Shown: positions 35,775 through 44,633 of the stretch, in pieces
Layout of the letters: every line of letters begins with the position of its first letter
How positions within the stretch are numbered: the first letter of the stretch is position 1
Source: Streptantibioticus_C sp963761325
Lineage (GTDB): Bacteria > Actinomycetota > Actinomycetes > Streptomycetales > Streptomycetaceae
Direction: 5' to 3'
NCBI GenBank assembly: GCA_963761325.1
Contig: CAVXGZ010000001.1
Location: 1,550,001 to 1,614,000 of the forward strand
DNA: 64,000 nucleotides
Notes under the pieces: model-generated
Database searches by the model: none
Told to the model about the DNA's origin: nothing
Seen by the model: the letters and a program-made list of their open reading frames with translations, nothing else
Translations under genes and position numbers: made by a program

Positions 35775-38691
35775 ATGGAGACCTCCCCGACCTACCCGGT
35801 GCACTGGGAGGCGGACGTGGTGCTGCGCGACGGCGGCATGGCCCACATCCGCCCGATCACCTCGGACGACGCGGAGCGGCTGGTCAGCTTCTACGAGCAG
35901 GTCTCCGACCAGTCGAAGTACTACCGCTTCTTCGCGCCCTACCCGCGGCTGTCCGACCGGGACGTGCACCGCTTCACCCACCACGACTACGTCGACCGGG
36001 TGGGGCTCGCGGCCACCGTGGGCGGCGAGTTCATCGCCACCGTCCGCTACGACCGCATCGACGACGACGGCCGGCCCGCGACCTCCGAGGCGGGCCGGGC
36101 CGAGGTCGCCTTCCTGGTGCAGGACGCCCACCAGGGCCGCGGCGTCGCCTCCGCGCTGCTGGAGCACATCGCCGCCGTCGCCCGGGAGCGCGGCATCCGC
36201 CGGTTCGACGCCGAGGTGCTGCCGGCCAACAGCAAGATGATCAAGGTGTTCACCGACGCCGGCTACACCGCGCACCGCAGCTTCACCGACGGCGTGGTCC
36301 GGCTGGAGTTGGACCTCGCGCCCACCGAGGCGTCGGTCGCCGTCATGCGCGCCCGCGAGCAGCGCGCCGAGGCCCGCTCGGTGCAACGGCTGCTCGCGCC
36401 GCGGTCGGTGGCGGTGATCGGCACCGGGCGCGACGAGGCGGGGCTCGGCCGCACCCTGCTGCGCAACCTGCTCGCCGCCGGGTTCACCGGCCAGGTGCAC
36501 GCCGTCAACCGCAACTTCCCGTCCGACCTGGCCGAGTTGGCGCCCGAGGGCGTCCCCGCGCACCGGTCGGTGGCCGGCATCGGCGCCCCGGTCGACCTCG
36601 CGGTGCTCGCGGTGCCCGCCGAGTCGGTGCCGGAGGCGGTCGCCGACTGCGGCACCCACGGCGTGCAGGGCCTGCTGGTGGTCGCCAGCGGCTACGCCGA
36701 GTCCGGCCGGGAGGGCCGCGAGCGGCAACGGGCGCTGATCCGGCAGGCCCGCTCCTACGGCATGCGGGTCATCGGCCCGAACGCCTTCGGCATCCTCAAC
36801 ACCGCGCCCGACGTGCGGCTCAACGCCTCGCTGGCGCCGGAGACCCCGGCGCCCGGACGGCTCGGGCTGTTCACCCAGTCCGGGGCGATCGGGCTGTCCC
36901 TGCTGTCCGGACTGCGCCACCGCGGCGGCGGGCTCGGCGCGGTCTCCACGTTCGTCTCGGCCGGCAACCGCGCCGACCTGTCCGGCAACGACCTGCTGCA
37001 GTACTGGCACGACGACCCGCGCACCGACGTCGCGCTGATGTACCTCGAATCGATCGGCAACCCGCGCAAGTTCACCCGGATCGCCAAACGCACCGCCGCC
37101 CGCAAACCGGTCGTCGTGGTCAAGGGCGCCCGCAACGCCGCCACCCTGCCGCCCGGCCACACCGTGCAGGCCACCCGGATCCCGGACGCCACCGTCTCCG
37201 CGCTGTTCCGGCAGGCCGGCGTCATCCGGGTGGACACCGTCACCGAACTGCTGGACGCCGGGCTGCTCCTGGCCCACCAGCCGCTGCCCGCCGGCGGCCG
37301 CACCGCGATCCTCGGCAACTCCGAGTCGCTCGGGCTGCTCGCCTACGACGTGTGCATGGCCGCCGGGCTGCGGCCCGCGCCGCCGCGCGACCTGACCACC
37401 GAGGCGTCCCCGGGCGACTTCCGCGCCGCCCTCGCCGACGCGCTGGCCGACGACGCGGTGGACGCCGTGGTGGTCACCGCGATCCCGCGGGTCTCCGCCA
37501 TGGAGGGGCTCGACCCGGACTCCGGCGACGACCCGGCGCTCGCCGGGGAACTGCGGTCCGCGGTGAGCGGCGCGGCCAAGCCGGTCCTCGTCGTCCACCT
37601 CGCCCTGGACGGCCTCGCACGGCGTCTGGCGGCCGGCGAGGTGCCCGCGCCGGCCACCCGGCCGGCCGCGCCGCTGCCGGGACTCGCCGCGGCGGCCGGC
37701 GGCGGGCCGCAGCCCTCCGCCCCCGGGTTCATGCCGCACCCCGGCACTCCGCCCGCCCCCGCCGACGGCGCCGCCAGCCACCCCGCTCCGCACCCCCCGG
37801 CGGAGCGGCGCCCCGACGGCATCCCCGCCTACCCCTCCGCCGAGCGCGCGGTGCACGCGCTCGCCCACGCGGTCCGCTACGCCCGCTGGCGCCGGGAGGC
37901 CGCCGTCCCCGGCCGGGTGCCGGAGTTCGACGACATCGACGAGGCCGCCGCCCGCGACGACGTGGACGGGCTGCTCGACAGCGTCCCGGACGCCGCCGGG
38001 CAGGGCATCACCCTCGACGAGTCCGCCGCCAACGCGCTGCTGGCCCGCTACGGCGTCCGGGTCCGCGCGACGCTGCCCGCCCCGGACGCCGACCAGCGCG
38101 GTCCACGCGGCCGAACGGCTCGGCTACCCCGTCGCGCTCAAGGCCACCGCACCGCACCTGCGGCACCGCGCCGACCTCGGCGGCGTCCGCCTCGACCTGT
38201 CCGGGGACGCCGAACTGCGCCGCGCCTACGCCGAGTTGACGCAGCGCCTGGGCAAGAGCGACGAGGTGCGCCCGGTCGTGCAGGCGATGGCGCCGCGCGG
38301 CGTGGACACCGTGGTGCGCGCCGTGGTCGACCCGGCGGCCGGCGCGGTGCTCTCCTTCGGACTGGCCGGCGCCCCCTCCGAACTGCTCGGCGACCTCGCG
38401 CACCGGCTGGTGCCGGCCACCGACCGGGACGCCGCCGACCTCGTGCGGTCCATCAAGGCCGCCCCGCTGCTGTTCGGCTGGCGCGGCTCGGAGCCGGCCG
38501 ACACCGCCGCGCTGGAGGAGTTGCTGCTGCGGGTCTCCCGGCTGGTGGACGACCTGCCGGAAGTGGTCTCGGTGGCGCTCGAACCGGTCGTGGTGGGCCG
38601 CCGCGGGCTCGCGGTGCTGGGCGCGACCGTCCGGCTCGCGCCGCCGCCGGCCCGCGGCGATCTGGGACCGAGGTCGCTCACCGCGCTGTGA
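35775..38691 (+). pseudogene. GNAT acetyltransferase fused to acyl-CoA-synthetase-like (NDP-forming) domains, single-base frameshift
   Basis: 971 residues if one base at about 38094 is removed. The N-terminal GNAT domain (about 20-180) has the acetyl-CoA loop QDAHQGRGVASALLEH. Then come a CoA-binding domain (SVAVIGTGRDEAGLGRTLLR), succinyl-CoA-ligase-like domains (LFTQSGAIGLSLLSGL, VSAGNRADLSGNDLL), a Pro/Ala-rich linker (about 620-680) and an ATP-grasp domain. The frame breaks between PAPDAD and SAVHAAERLGYPVALKA. The actinobacterial and proteobacterial Pat-type lysine acetyltransferases have GNAT joined to such domains; here the order GNAT-first is the Streptomyces form. The likely role is protein lysine acetylation or acyl-CoA metabolism. 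Conservation on both sides of the break suggests an assembly error. Confidence 0.85.
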
Positions 38692-38744
38692 GACCGCGGC
38701 GTGCGGGGCCGCGCACGGGGTCCTTCGCAACGCGGCCCCGACAC

Positions 38745-38750
38745 TAAGAT
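38745..38750 (+). promoter_or_regulatory. -10-like TAAGAT of a leaderless transcript
   Basis: TAAGAT is followed by 7 bases and the ATG at 38758. The same hexamer and spacing precede the nrtR-like gene at 7076. Confidence 0.5.
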
Positions 38751-38757
38751 GGTGCGT

Positions 38758-39348
38758 ATGGCGAAAACCGGTACGACCACCCAGGGGCTGCGCACGGCCA
38801 TCGAGCGCAGCGGCTATTACCCCGCGCTCGTGGCCGAGGCCGTGGAGGCATCGGTCGGCGGCGAGTCACTGGTGGCCTATCTGGTCAACCAGGAGACGAC
38901 CTTCGACGCCAACGAGGTACGGCGGCACGTCACCGTGCTCGTGCTCACCCCCACCCGGTTCCTGGTCAGCCACACCGACGAGCAGGGCGCGGACGACACC
39001 TCGCCGACCCCGTACGCCACCACCTCCACCGAGTCGGTGAAAATCGGCCGGATCTCGTCGGTCGTGGTGAGCCGGGTGGTCGCCAACCCGGAGTCCTACA
39101 CGCCCGGCACGCTGCCGCGCGAGGTGGTGCTCACCATCGGCTGGGGCGCGGTGAGCCGGCTCGACCTGGAGCCCGCCGCCTGCGGCGACCCCAACTGCGA
39201 GGCGGACCACGGCTACACCGGCTCCTCGACCGCCGACGACCTGTCGCTGCGGGTCAGCGAGGCCGGCGACGGCGCCGACGCGGTCCGGCAGACGCTGGCG
39301 TTCGCCCAGGCGCTGTCCGAGGCCACCACCGCCGCGGCGCAGCGTTGA
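38758..39348 (+). CDS. DUF5998 family protein
   Basis: 196 residues, soluble. Sequence features: TAIERSGYYPALVAEAVEAS at the N-terminus, a beta-rich middle (VTVLVLTPTRFLVSHTDEQG, VVLTIGWGAVSRLDLEPAAC) and CGDPNCEADHGYTG, where two Cys and a His could bind metal. The family (DUF5998) is an actinobacterial one with no known activity; the middle resembles a PH-like fold, which is a guess. The start is leaderless by its -10 position. Its stop overlaps the next gene's start (TTGATG), so it forms a two-gene unit with the phosphodiesterase-like gene. Confidence 0.85.
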   Translation: MAKTGTTTQGLRTAIERSGYYPALVAEAVEASVGGESLVAYLVNQETTFDANEVRRHVTVLVLTPTRFLVSHTDEQGADDTSPTPYATTSTESVKIGRISSVVVSRVVANPESYTPGTLPREVVLTIGWGAVSRLDLEPAACGDPNCEADHGYTGSSTADDLSLRVSEAGDGADAVRQTLAFAQALSEATTAAAQR

Positions 39349-40529
39349 TGGGACACCCGGACACCGATCCGGAGACCCTGGACTTCCGCGCCGCGCCCGC
39401 CCCGCGCTACGGCAGCGCCGCGCTGGCCGACCTGCTGCCGGCGATCGCGGCCGGCCACGGCGTGCCCGGGGTCGCCGAGACCGCGCTGCGGCTGCCGCCC
39501 GCCGACCGCAACTGCGTCTTCCTGGTGGACGGCATGGGCTGGGAGCTGCTGAAGGCGCATCCGCAGGAGGCACCGTTCCTGCACTCGCTGCTCGGCACCT
39601 CGCTGGCCGGCACCGGCCGCCCGCTGACCGCCGGCTTCCCCTCCACCACGGCCACCTCGCTGGCCTCGGTCGGCACCGGTCTGCCGCCCGGCGCCCACGG
39701 GCTGGCCGGCTACCGGGTGGCGATACCGGGGGAGCGCCGGCTGATGAACCAGCTGCGCTGGCAGCCGTGGACCGAGCCGCACGCCTGGCAGCCGTACCCC
39801 ACCGTCTTCGAGCTCGCCCACCGGGCCGGCATCGAGACCTGCCAGGTCTCGGCGCCCACCTTCCGCGACACCCCGCTGACCAAGGTCGCGCTCTCCGGCG
39901 GCAGCTTCCACGGCCGGCTCGGCGGCGAGGAGCGGATGGACCTGGCCGCCGACCGGCTCGCGGCCGCCGACCGCACCCTGGTCTACACGTACTACAGCGA
40001 ACTCGACGCCATGGGCCACCGGCACGGCGTCGACTCCGACGCCTGGCGCGGCCAGTTGATGATGGTCGACCGGCTCGCGCAGCGGCTCGCCGAGCGGCTC
40101 CCGCCGCGCAGCGCCCTGTACGTCACCGCCGACCACGGCATGATCGACGTGGCCCCCGAGGACCGGCTCGACTTCGACGAGGACTGGGAGCTGGGCGCCG
40201 GGGTGGCGCTGCTCGGCGGCGAGGCGCGGGCCCGCCACGTCTACGCGGTGCCCGGCGCGGCCGGCGACGTCCACGCGGTGTGGAGCGAGGTGGTCGGCGA
40301 CCGGATGTGGGTGGCCACCCGTCAGCAGGCGATCGACGCCGGCTGGTTCGGGCCCCGGGTCGACGAGCGGGTGCTGGGCCGGATCGGCGACGTGGTCGCG
40401 GTCGCGGCCCGCGACGACGTGGCGATCATCGCCACCGACACCGAACCGCGCGAGTCCGCCATGGTCGGCCTGCACGGCTCGCTGGCCCCGGTCGAGCAGC
40501 TGGTCCCGCTCCTCGAAGTGCGCACCTGA
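39348..40529 (+). CDS. Alkaline phosphatase/nucleotide pyrophosphatase-superfamily protein
   Basis: 393 residues of the type I phosphodiesterase/nucleotide pyrophosphatase family. Metal site 1 begins with VFLVDGMGWELL; the nucleophile Thr/Ser is in GFPSTTATSLASVGTG; later ligands are in YTYYSELDAMGHRHG and YVTADHGMIDV, then the C-terminal His in VGLHGSLAP. It has no signal peptide and so acts in the cytoplasm. Substrate is unknown; phosphodiester or pyrophosphate bonds are typical. The ATG at 39348 overlaps the DUF5998 stop. Confidence 0.9.
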   Translation: MGHPDTDPETLDFRAAPAPRYGSAALADLLPAIAAGHGVPGVAETALRLPPADRNCVFLVDGMGWELLKAHPQEAPFLHSLLGTSLAGTGRPLTAGFPSTTATSLASVGTGLPPGAHGLAGYRVAIPGERRLMNQLRWQPWTEPHAWQPYPTVFELAHRAGIETCQVSAPTFRDTPLTKVALSGGSFHGRLGGEERMDLAADRLAAADRTLVYTYYSELDAMGHRHGVDSDAWRGQLMMVDRLAQRLAERLPPRSALYVTADHGMIDVAPEDRLDFDEDWELGAGVALLGGEARARHVYAVPGAAGDVHAVWSEVVGDRMWVATRQQAIDAGWFGPRVDERVLGRIGDVVAVAARDDVAIIATDTEPRESAMVGLHGSLAPVEQLVPLLEVRT

Positions 40530-40572
40530 ATCCCGTGAGACCGATCCCCACCGAAAGGGCCGTGGCTGGCGC

Positions 40573-41230
40573 ATGTCCGAGTTGGTGTTACTTCTGCGGG
40601 ACGATGGACTGCGGCAAGAGCACGCTCGCGCTGCAGATCGAGCACAACCGCTCGGCCCGCGGGAAGCGCGGTCTGATCTTCACCCGCGACGACCGGGCCG
40701 GCTCCGGGGTGCTCTCCTCACGCCTCGGGCTGTGCACCAAGGCCGTCGAGGCGTCCGACGCCTTCGACTTCTACGCCCACGTGGCCCGGCAGCTCGCCGA
40801 CGGCGGGTCGGCCGACTACGTGATAGCCGACGAGGCGCAGTTCTTCACCCCGGAGCAGATAGAGCAGCTGGCCCGGGTGGTGGACGACCTGGACCTGGAC
40901 GTCTACGCCTTCGGCATCACCACCGACTTCCGCACCCGGCTCTTCCCCGGCTCCGCCCGGCTGGTCGAACTCGCCGACCGCATCGAGGTGTTGCAGGTCG
41001 AGGCGTTGTGCTGGTGCGGCGCCCGGGCCACCCACAACGCCCGCACCGTGGACGGCCGGATGGTGGTCGAGGGCGCCCAGGTGGTGGTGGGGGACGTCAA
41101 CCGGGCCGGCAGCGAGGTGGGCTACGAGGTGCTGTGCCGCCGCCACCACCTGCGCCGGATGACGGCGGCCACGGCCGAGGCCGCGCCGCCGTCCGCCGAG
41201 GCGCCCCGGCACGTGCTGCCGGTGGAGTGA
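40573..41230 (+). pseudogene. tdk: Thymidine kinase, single-base frameshift near the start
   Basis: 218 residues if the A at about 40590 is removed. From the ATG the codons read MSELV, then an extra base breaks the frame exactly before FCGTMDCGKST, the P-loop of type II thymidine kinases. The rest is intact: ADYVIADEAQFF (Walker B), the lasso region, and the zinc Cys pairs LCWCGARATHNA and LCRRHH. The enzyme phosphorylates thymidine to dTMP for salvage. A GTG start upstream in the long frame (about 40535 or 40562) would avoid the break but gives an atypical N-terminus (VAGACPSWCYFCG). The TTA codon in the broken frame is created by the extra base. Confidence 0.87.
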
Positions 41231-41246
41231 CCGCGGGCGCGGCGCG

Positions 41247-42038
41247 TCAGCTATTGGTCCGGATCACCGTGAAGGCCGCGCCCTGCGGGTCGGCCAGCTC
41301 GGCGACCCGGCCGTTCTTCACCTCGTGGGGCGCGCGCAGCACCCGGCCGCCCAGCTCGGTCGCCCGGCGCGCCGCGGCGTCGGCGTCCACCACCTCGAAG
41401 TGCGTCATCCAGTGCGGCCCGCGCTCCTTGGGCAGCGCGCCGCCGACGCCGCGGATCCCGGCGATCGGGCGGCCCTCCAGCCGCAGCGTCACCCGTTCGG
41501 CCGGCGAGTCGGAGTCGTCGTCGGCCGGCACGGCGGCGTCCGCCTCGAAGCCGAAGGCCGCCCGGTAGAAGGAGGCGACGGAGGTGCTCCGGGTGACCAG
41601 CTCGCTCCAGGACAGGGTGCCGGGCTCGCCGACCACGCCGATCCCGGCCAGGCCGATGGGCTGCCAGATGCCGAACGCGGCGCCCGACGGGTCGGCGGCG
41701 ATGGCCATCCGGCCCGCCTCGTCCTCGGCGTCCAGCGGGCCCACCGCCACCGTGCCGCCGCACTCCCTGATCCGCTCGGCGGAGGCGTCGGCGTCATCGG
41801 CGGCCAGGTAGGTGGTCCACGCGACCGGCTGGTGGAGCAGGCGCGGGCTCTCGCCTATGCCGGCCACCAGCCGGCCGTCCAGCACGGCTCTGACGTACGG
41901 GCCGAAGTGCGTCGGACCCGGTTCGAACTCCCAGCCGAACAGCTCGCCGTAGAACGCCTGGGTCAACGGCAGGTTGCGCACCAACAGGCTGACCCAGCAG
42001 GGCGTTCCCTGCGGGCGGGCGGCCGATACCTCGGTCAT
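41247..42038 (-). CDS. VOC-superfamily protein (two glyoxalase-like domains)
   Basis: 263 residues with two vicinal-oxygen-chelate repeats. The first (about 10-125) runs from GTPCWVSLLVRNLPLTQAFY to AADPSGAAFGIWQP; the second (about 140-260) from LSWSELVTRS to LADPQGAAFTVIR. The paired pattern is that of the Streptomyces hydroxylase/glyoxalase-like proteins often annotated as 27 kDa antigen Cfp30B. Specific activity is unknown. It is convergent with thymidine kinase, 16 bases apart, and divergent from the sulfurtransferase gene. Confidence 0.88.
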   Translation of the reverse strand: MTEVSAARPQGTPCWVSLLVRNLPLTQAFYGELFGWEFEPGPTHFGPYVRAVLDGRLVAGIGESPRLLHQPVAWTTYLAADDADASAERIRECGGTVAVGPLDAEDEAGRMAIAADPSGAAFGIWQPIGLAGIGVVGEPGTLSWSELVTRSTSVASFYRAAFGFEADAAVPADDDSDSPAERVTLRLEGRPIAGIRGVGGALPKERGPHWMTHFEVVDADAAARRATELGGRVLRAPHEVKNGRVAELADPQGAAFTVIRTNS

Positions 42039-42256
42039 CTGAATGTCTCCTCCAACGGACTGTCTCCGGGGACGGGACGAGCAGGAACGATGCTGTCACC
42101 ACCGCTCGGAGGCGACCGGTGACCGCGCCGGTCCCCCGGCACATCGCGGAGAATGCCTGACTCACCGTCCCCGCCCGTCCCGCGTCCCGCGCCGGGAGAT
42201 GGGCCATCAGCCGGACGACGGGCACGCGTAGGTGAGGACGCTGGAAGTGCTGAGGA

Positions 42257-42262
42257 CACAAT
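42257..42262 (+). promoter_or_regulatory. -10-like CACAAT of a leaderless transcript
   Basis: CACAAT is followed by 6 bases and the ATG at 42269, with no ribosome-binding site. Confidence 0.4.
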
Positions 42263-42268
42263 GGTCCC

Positions 42269-43087
42269 ATGGAACCCATCATCACCGCAGGCGTACTGGC
42301 CAACGATGCATTCCAGCCGGTCGTGCTCGATGTGCGTTACCAGCTCGGCGGCCCGCCGGGCCGTCCGCTCTACGAGGCCGGGCACATCCCCGGCGCCCGT
42401 TACGTGGACCTGGAATCCGAACTCGCCGGTGAGCCGGGTGAGTCGGGACGCCATCCGCTGCCGGATCTGGCGGTCTTCACCGAGGCCATGCGCCGGGCCG
42501 GGGTCTGCGACGACATCCCGGTGGTGGTCTACGACGGCGGCCAGGGCTGGGCCGCGGCCCGCGCCTGGTGGATGCTGCGCTGGGCCGGCCACCGCGACGT
42601 GCGGGTGCTGGACGGCGGACTCCCGCACTGGAAGGGCCCGTTGGAGACCGGGACGCCGGCGGTGGAGCCGGGCGACTTCTCCCCGCGGCACGGCGGCATG
42701 GCCCAGCTGACCGCCGGTCAGGCCGCCGCGCTGGCCCGGGACGGCCTGCTGCTGGACGCCCGGGCGGCGGAACGCTACCGGGGCGAGGCCGAGCCGATCG
42801 ACCGGATCGCCGGCCACATCCCCGGCGCGGTCAACGCCCCGACCACCGAGAACACCGGCGAGGACGGCCGCTTCCGGCCCGCCGAGGAACTCAGGGCGCG
42901 CTTCGCCGCGTTGGGCGCGGTCCAGGGCACCCGGGTCGGCGTCTACTGCGGCTCCGGGGTCTCGGCGGCCCACGAGGTGCTGGCGCTCGCCATCGCGGGC
43001 ATCCCGGCCGACCTGTACGTGGGCTCGTGGAGCGAGTGGTCCTACGACAGCACCTGGCCGGTGGCGACCGGTCCGCAGCCCGGCTGA
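42269..43087 (+). CDS. Sulfurtransferase, two rhodanese domains (3-mercaptopyruvate/thiosulfate type)
   Basis: 272 residues. The N-terminal rhodanese-like domain (VVLDVRYQLGG, GHIPGARYVDLESEL) lacks the active Cys; the C-terminal domain has Cys227 in YCGSGVSAAHE. The CGSGV loop matches 3-mercaptopyruvate sulfurtransferases more than CRKGV thiosulfate enzymes. The reaction would move sulfane sulfur from mercaptopyruvate or thiosulfate to a thiol or cyanide in the cytoplasm. A strong terminator follows at 43099-43136. Confidence 0.93.
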   Translation: MEPIITAGVLANDAFQPVVLDVRYQLGGPPGRPLYEAGHIPGARYVDLESELAGEPGESGRHPLPDLAVFTEAMRRAGVCDDIPVVVYDGGQGWAAARAWWMLRWAGHRDVRVLDGGLPHWKGPLETGTPAVEPGDFSPRHGGMAQLTAGQAAALARDGLLLDARAAERYRGEAEPIDRIAGHIPGAVNAPTTENTGEDGRFRPAEELRARFAALGAVQGTRVGVYCGSGVSAAHEVLALAIAGIPADLYVGSWSEWSYDSTWPVATGPQPG

Positions 43088-43098
43088 CCCCGCGACGC

Positions 43099-43136
43099 GC
43101 GGCGGGCCCGCACCCGGCCGGGTGCGGGCCCGCCGC
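43099..43136. terminator. Bidirectional hairpin between sulfurtransferase gene and sepH
   Basis: Two perfectly complementary 19-base arms meet without a loop (43099-43117 and 43118-43136), giving a very stable G+C-rich hairpin or cruciform between convergent genes. Confidence 0.8.
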
Positions 43137-43151
43137 GGGCGGCCGTGCGGC

Positions 43152-44180
43152 TCACTCCTGCTTCTTGCGCCGGCTGCCGAAGACGATCTCGTCCCAGCTC
43201 GGCACCGTGGCGCGGCGGCCCGGGCGCACCCCGTCCGCCTCGGCCTGCCGGTCGGTGGTGCCGATCAGCCGGTCGCGGTGGCCGGCGACCGACCGGGGCA
43301 TCAGCACGTCCGCGTAGGCCGAACCGGCGCCGGCGCTGGCCGCCGGGGCGGGCGGCGCGGCCTCCTCGGCCTCCTGCGGCGGCGCCTCCGGGCCGTCCGG
43401 CGCCGGGGGCTGCACGGGCGCCGCGGGCACCACCATGTCGCCCCGGAAGCTCGGCACCGCCTCCAGCAGGCTGGTCAGCGAGTCGCGGTCGTCGTCGCGC
43501 TCGGAGCGCTCCGGGCGCTCGTCGAACCGCTCGTCGCGCTCCGGTGCCCGGTCCCTGGGCAGCCGGGCGATCCGCGGCACGAACGGGAAGCTGGGCTCCG
43601 GCTGCTCGGAGACCGTCTCGCCGATCAGCGCCCGCGCCTCGTCGTCCACCGCCTGCACCAGGCGGCGCGGCGGGTCGTAGGTCCAGCTCGCCGAGTGGTG
43701 CTCACCGGCCACCCGGTAGGCCAGCAGGACCTCCCAGGTGCCGTCGTCGCGCCGCCAGGAGTCCCACTGCGCGCTGTCCTTCTCGGCGCCGCGCAGCATC
43801 AGCCGCTCGGCCACCGCCTCGCCGAGCTGCGGCCCGGTGCTCTCGCCGTGCCGGCGGACCGGGGTCTTGCGGGCCCGCTCGGCCATGAAGGCCCGCTCGG
43901 CCAGCACCGGCCCCTCGAACCGGCGCACCCGCTCCACCGGGATACCGCCCAGTTGCGCGACCTCCTCGGCCGACGCGCCGGCTCGTATCCGCGCCTGGAT
44001 GTCGCGCGGGCGCAGATGGCTCTCGACCTCGATCTCGATCTGGCCGAGGCGGGCTCTGTCGTTGCGCACCGCGGCACGCAGCCGCTCATCGATCGGAAGG
44101 GTGTATTCCGTACTGTCCGCAGCCTTGAGCACCAGTCGTGTGCCGTCGTTGCTGACGGCCACGACACGCAGATCGGGCAT
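43152..44180 (-). CDS. sepH: Cell division protein SepH (DUF3071)
   Basis: 342 residues. The N-terminal DUF3071 domain (PDLRVVAVSNDGTRLVLKA through VERVRRFEGPVLAERAFMAE) contains a helix-turn-helix-like segment LRPRDIQARIRAGASAEEVA. A disordered Glu/Asp/Arg and Pro/Ala-rich region (about 205-290) follows, then a conserved C-terminal end (GRRATVPSWDEIVFGSRRKKQE). In Streptomyces venezuelae and mycobacteria SepH binds FtsZ and promotes its assembly at septa. The ATG at 44180 follows GGAGG. It is read alone, with a large non-coding region upstream. Confidence 0.93.
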   Translation of the reverse strand: MPDLRVVAVSNDGTRLVLKAADSTEYTLPIDERLRAAVRNDRARLGQIEIEVESHLRPRDIQARIRAGASAEEVAQLGGIPVERVRRFEGPVLAERAFMAERARKTPVRRHGESTGPQLGEAVAERLMLRGAEKDSAQWDSWRRDDGTWEVLLAYRVAGEHHSASWTYDPPRRLVQAVDDEARALIGETVSEQPEPSFPFVPRIARLPRDRAPERDERFDERPERSERDDDRDSLTSLLEAVPSFRGDMVVPAAPVQPPAPDGPEAPPQEAEEAAPPAPAASAGAGSAYADVLMPRSVAGHRDRLIGTTDRQAEADGVRPGRRATVPSWDEIVFGSRRKKQE

Positions 44181-44633
44181 GGGGACCTCCCGGGTGGTGC
44201 CTGCCGACGTCACGTGCGTCGCTGCTCCCGAAGAACGAGTGTGGCCTGCCGGACTCCTGCCTGCCACAACCTTGCCGACTTCAACAGCGTGTCGAGCGTC
44301 TTTCCTGACCCGCCGTCATGGCACGGTTATCTGTTCGCGACTCATAGTGACGCCCTCCGGCCGTCTCGGCGGACTGCCTCACTCCCTGTCACGCGTACTG
44401 CGAATGCCAGTCCTACTGGGCGGCGTTGGTCGAACGGCACCGTCGGGCCCCCTCCGGCAGGTTCCGGGCATCCGGACGGGAAACCGGTGCACGGGCTGGC
44501 CACAGTACTCCATTCGGGCCATGCGGGTGCAGCACCGCGCCGACGTTTTCGCAGCGTGGAGATGTTCACATGATGACCAGAACTGGAATCGGACCCTTCG
44601 TTACCCGGCTCCCGGCTCCGCGACCTTGATGCC
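44181..44633. other. Intergenic region upstream of sepH
   Basis: 453 bases between the sepH start and the 3' end of the lactone oxidase gene. Less G+C-rich than genes nearby and presumably contains the sepH promoter. Short frames exist (for example 44426-44629 on the plus strand), but without a convincing ribosome-binding site or known similarity. I see no clear hairpin. Confidence 0.4.

Noticed and set aside
44426..44629. Small plus-strand ORF between sepH and the lactone oxidase gene
   Set aside because: No ribosome-binding site and no recognisable family; composition looks random.
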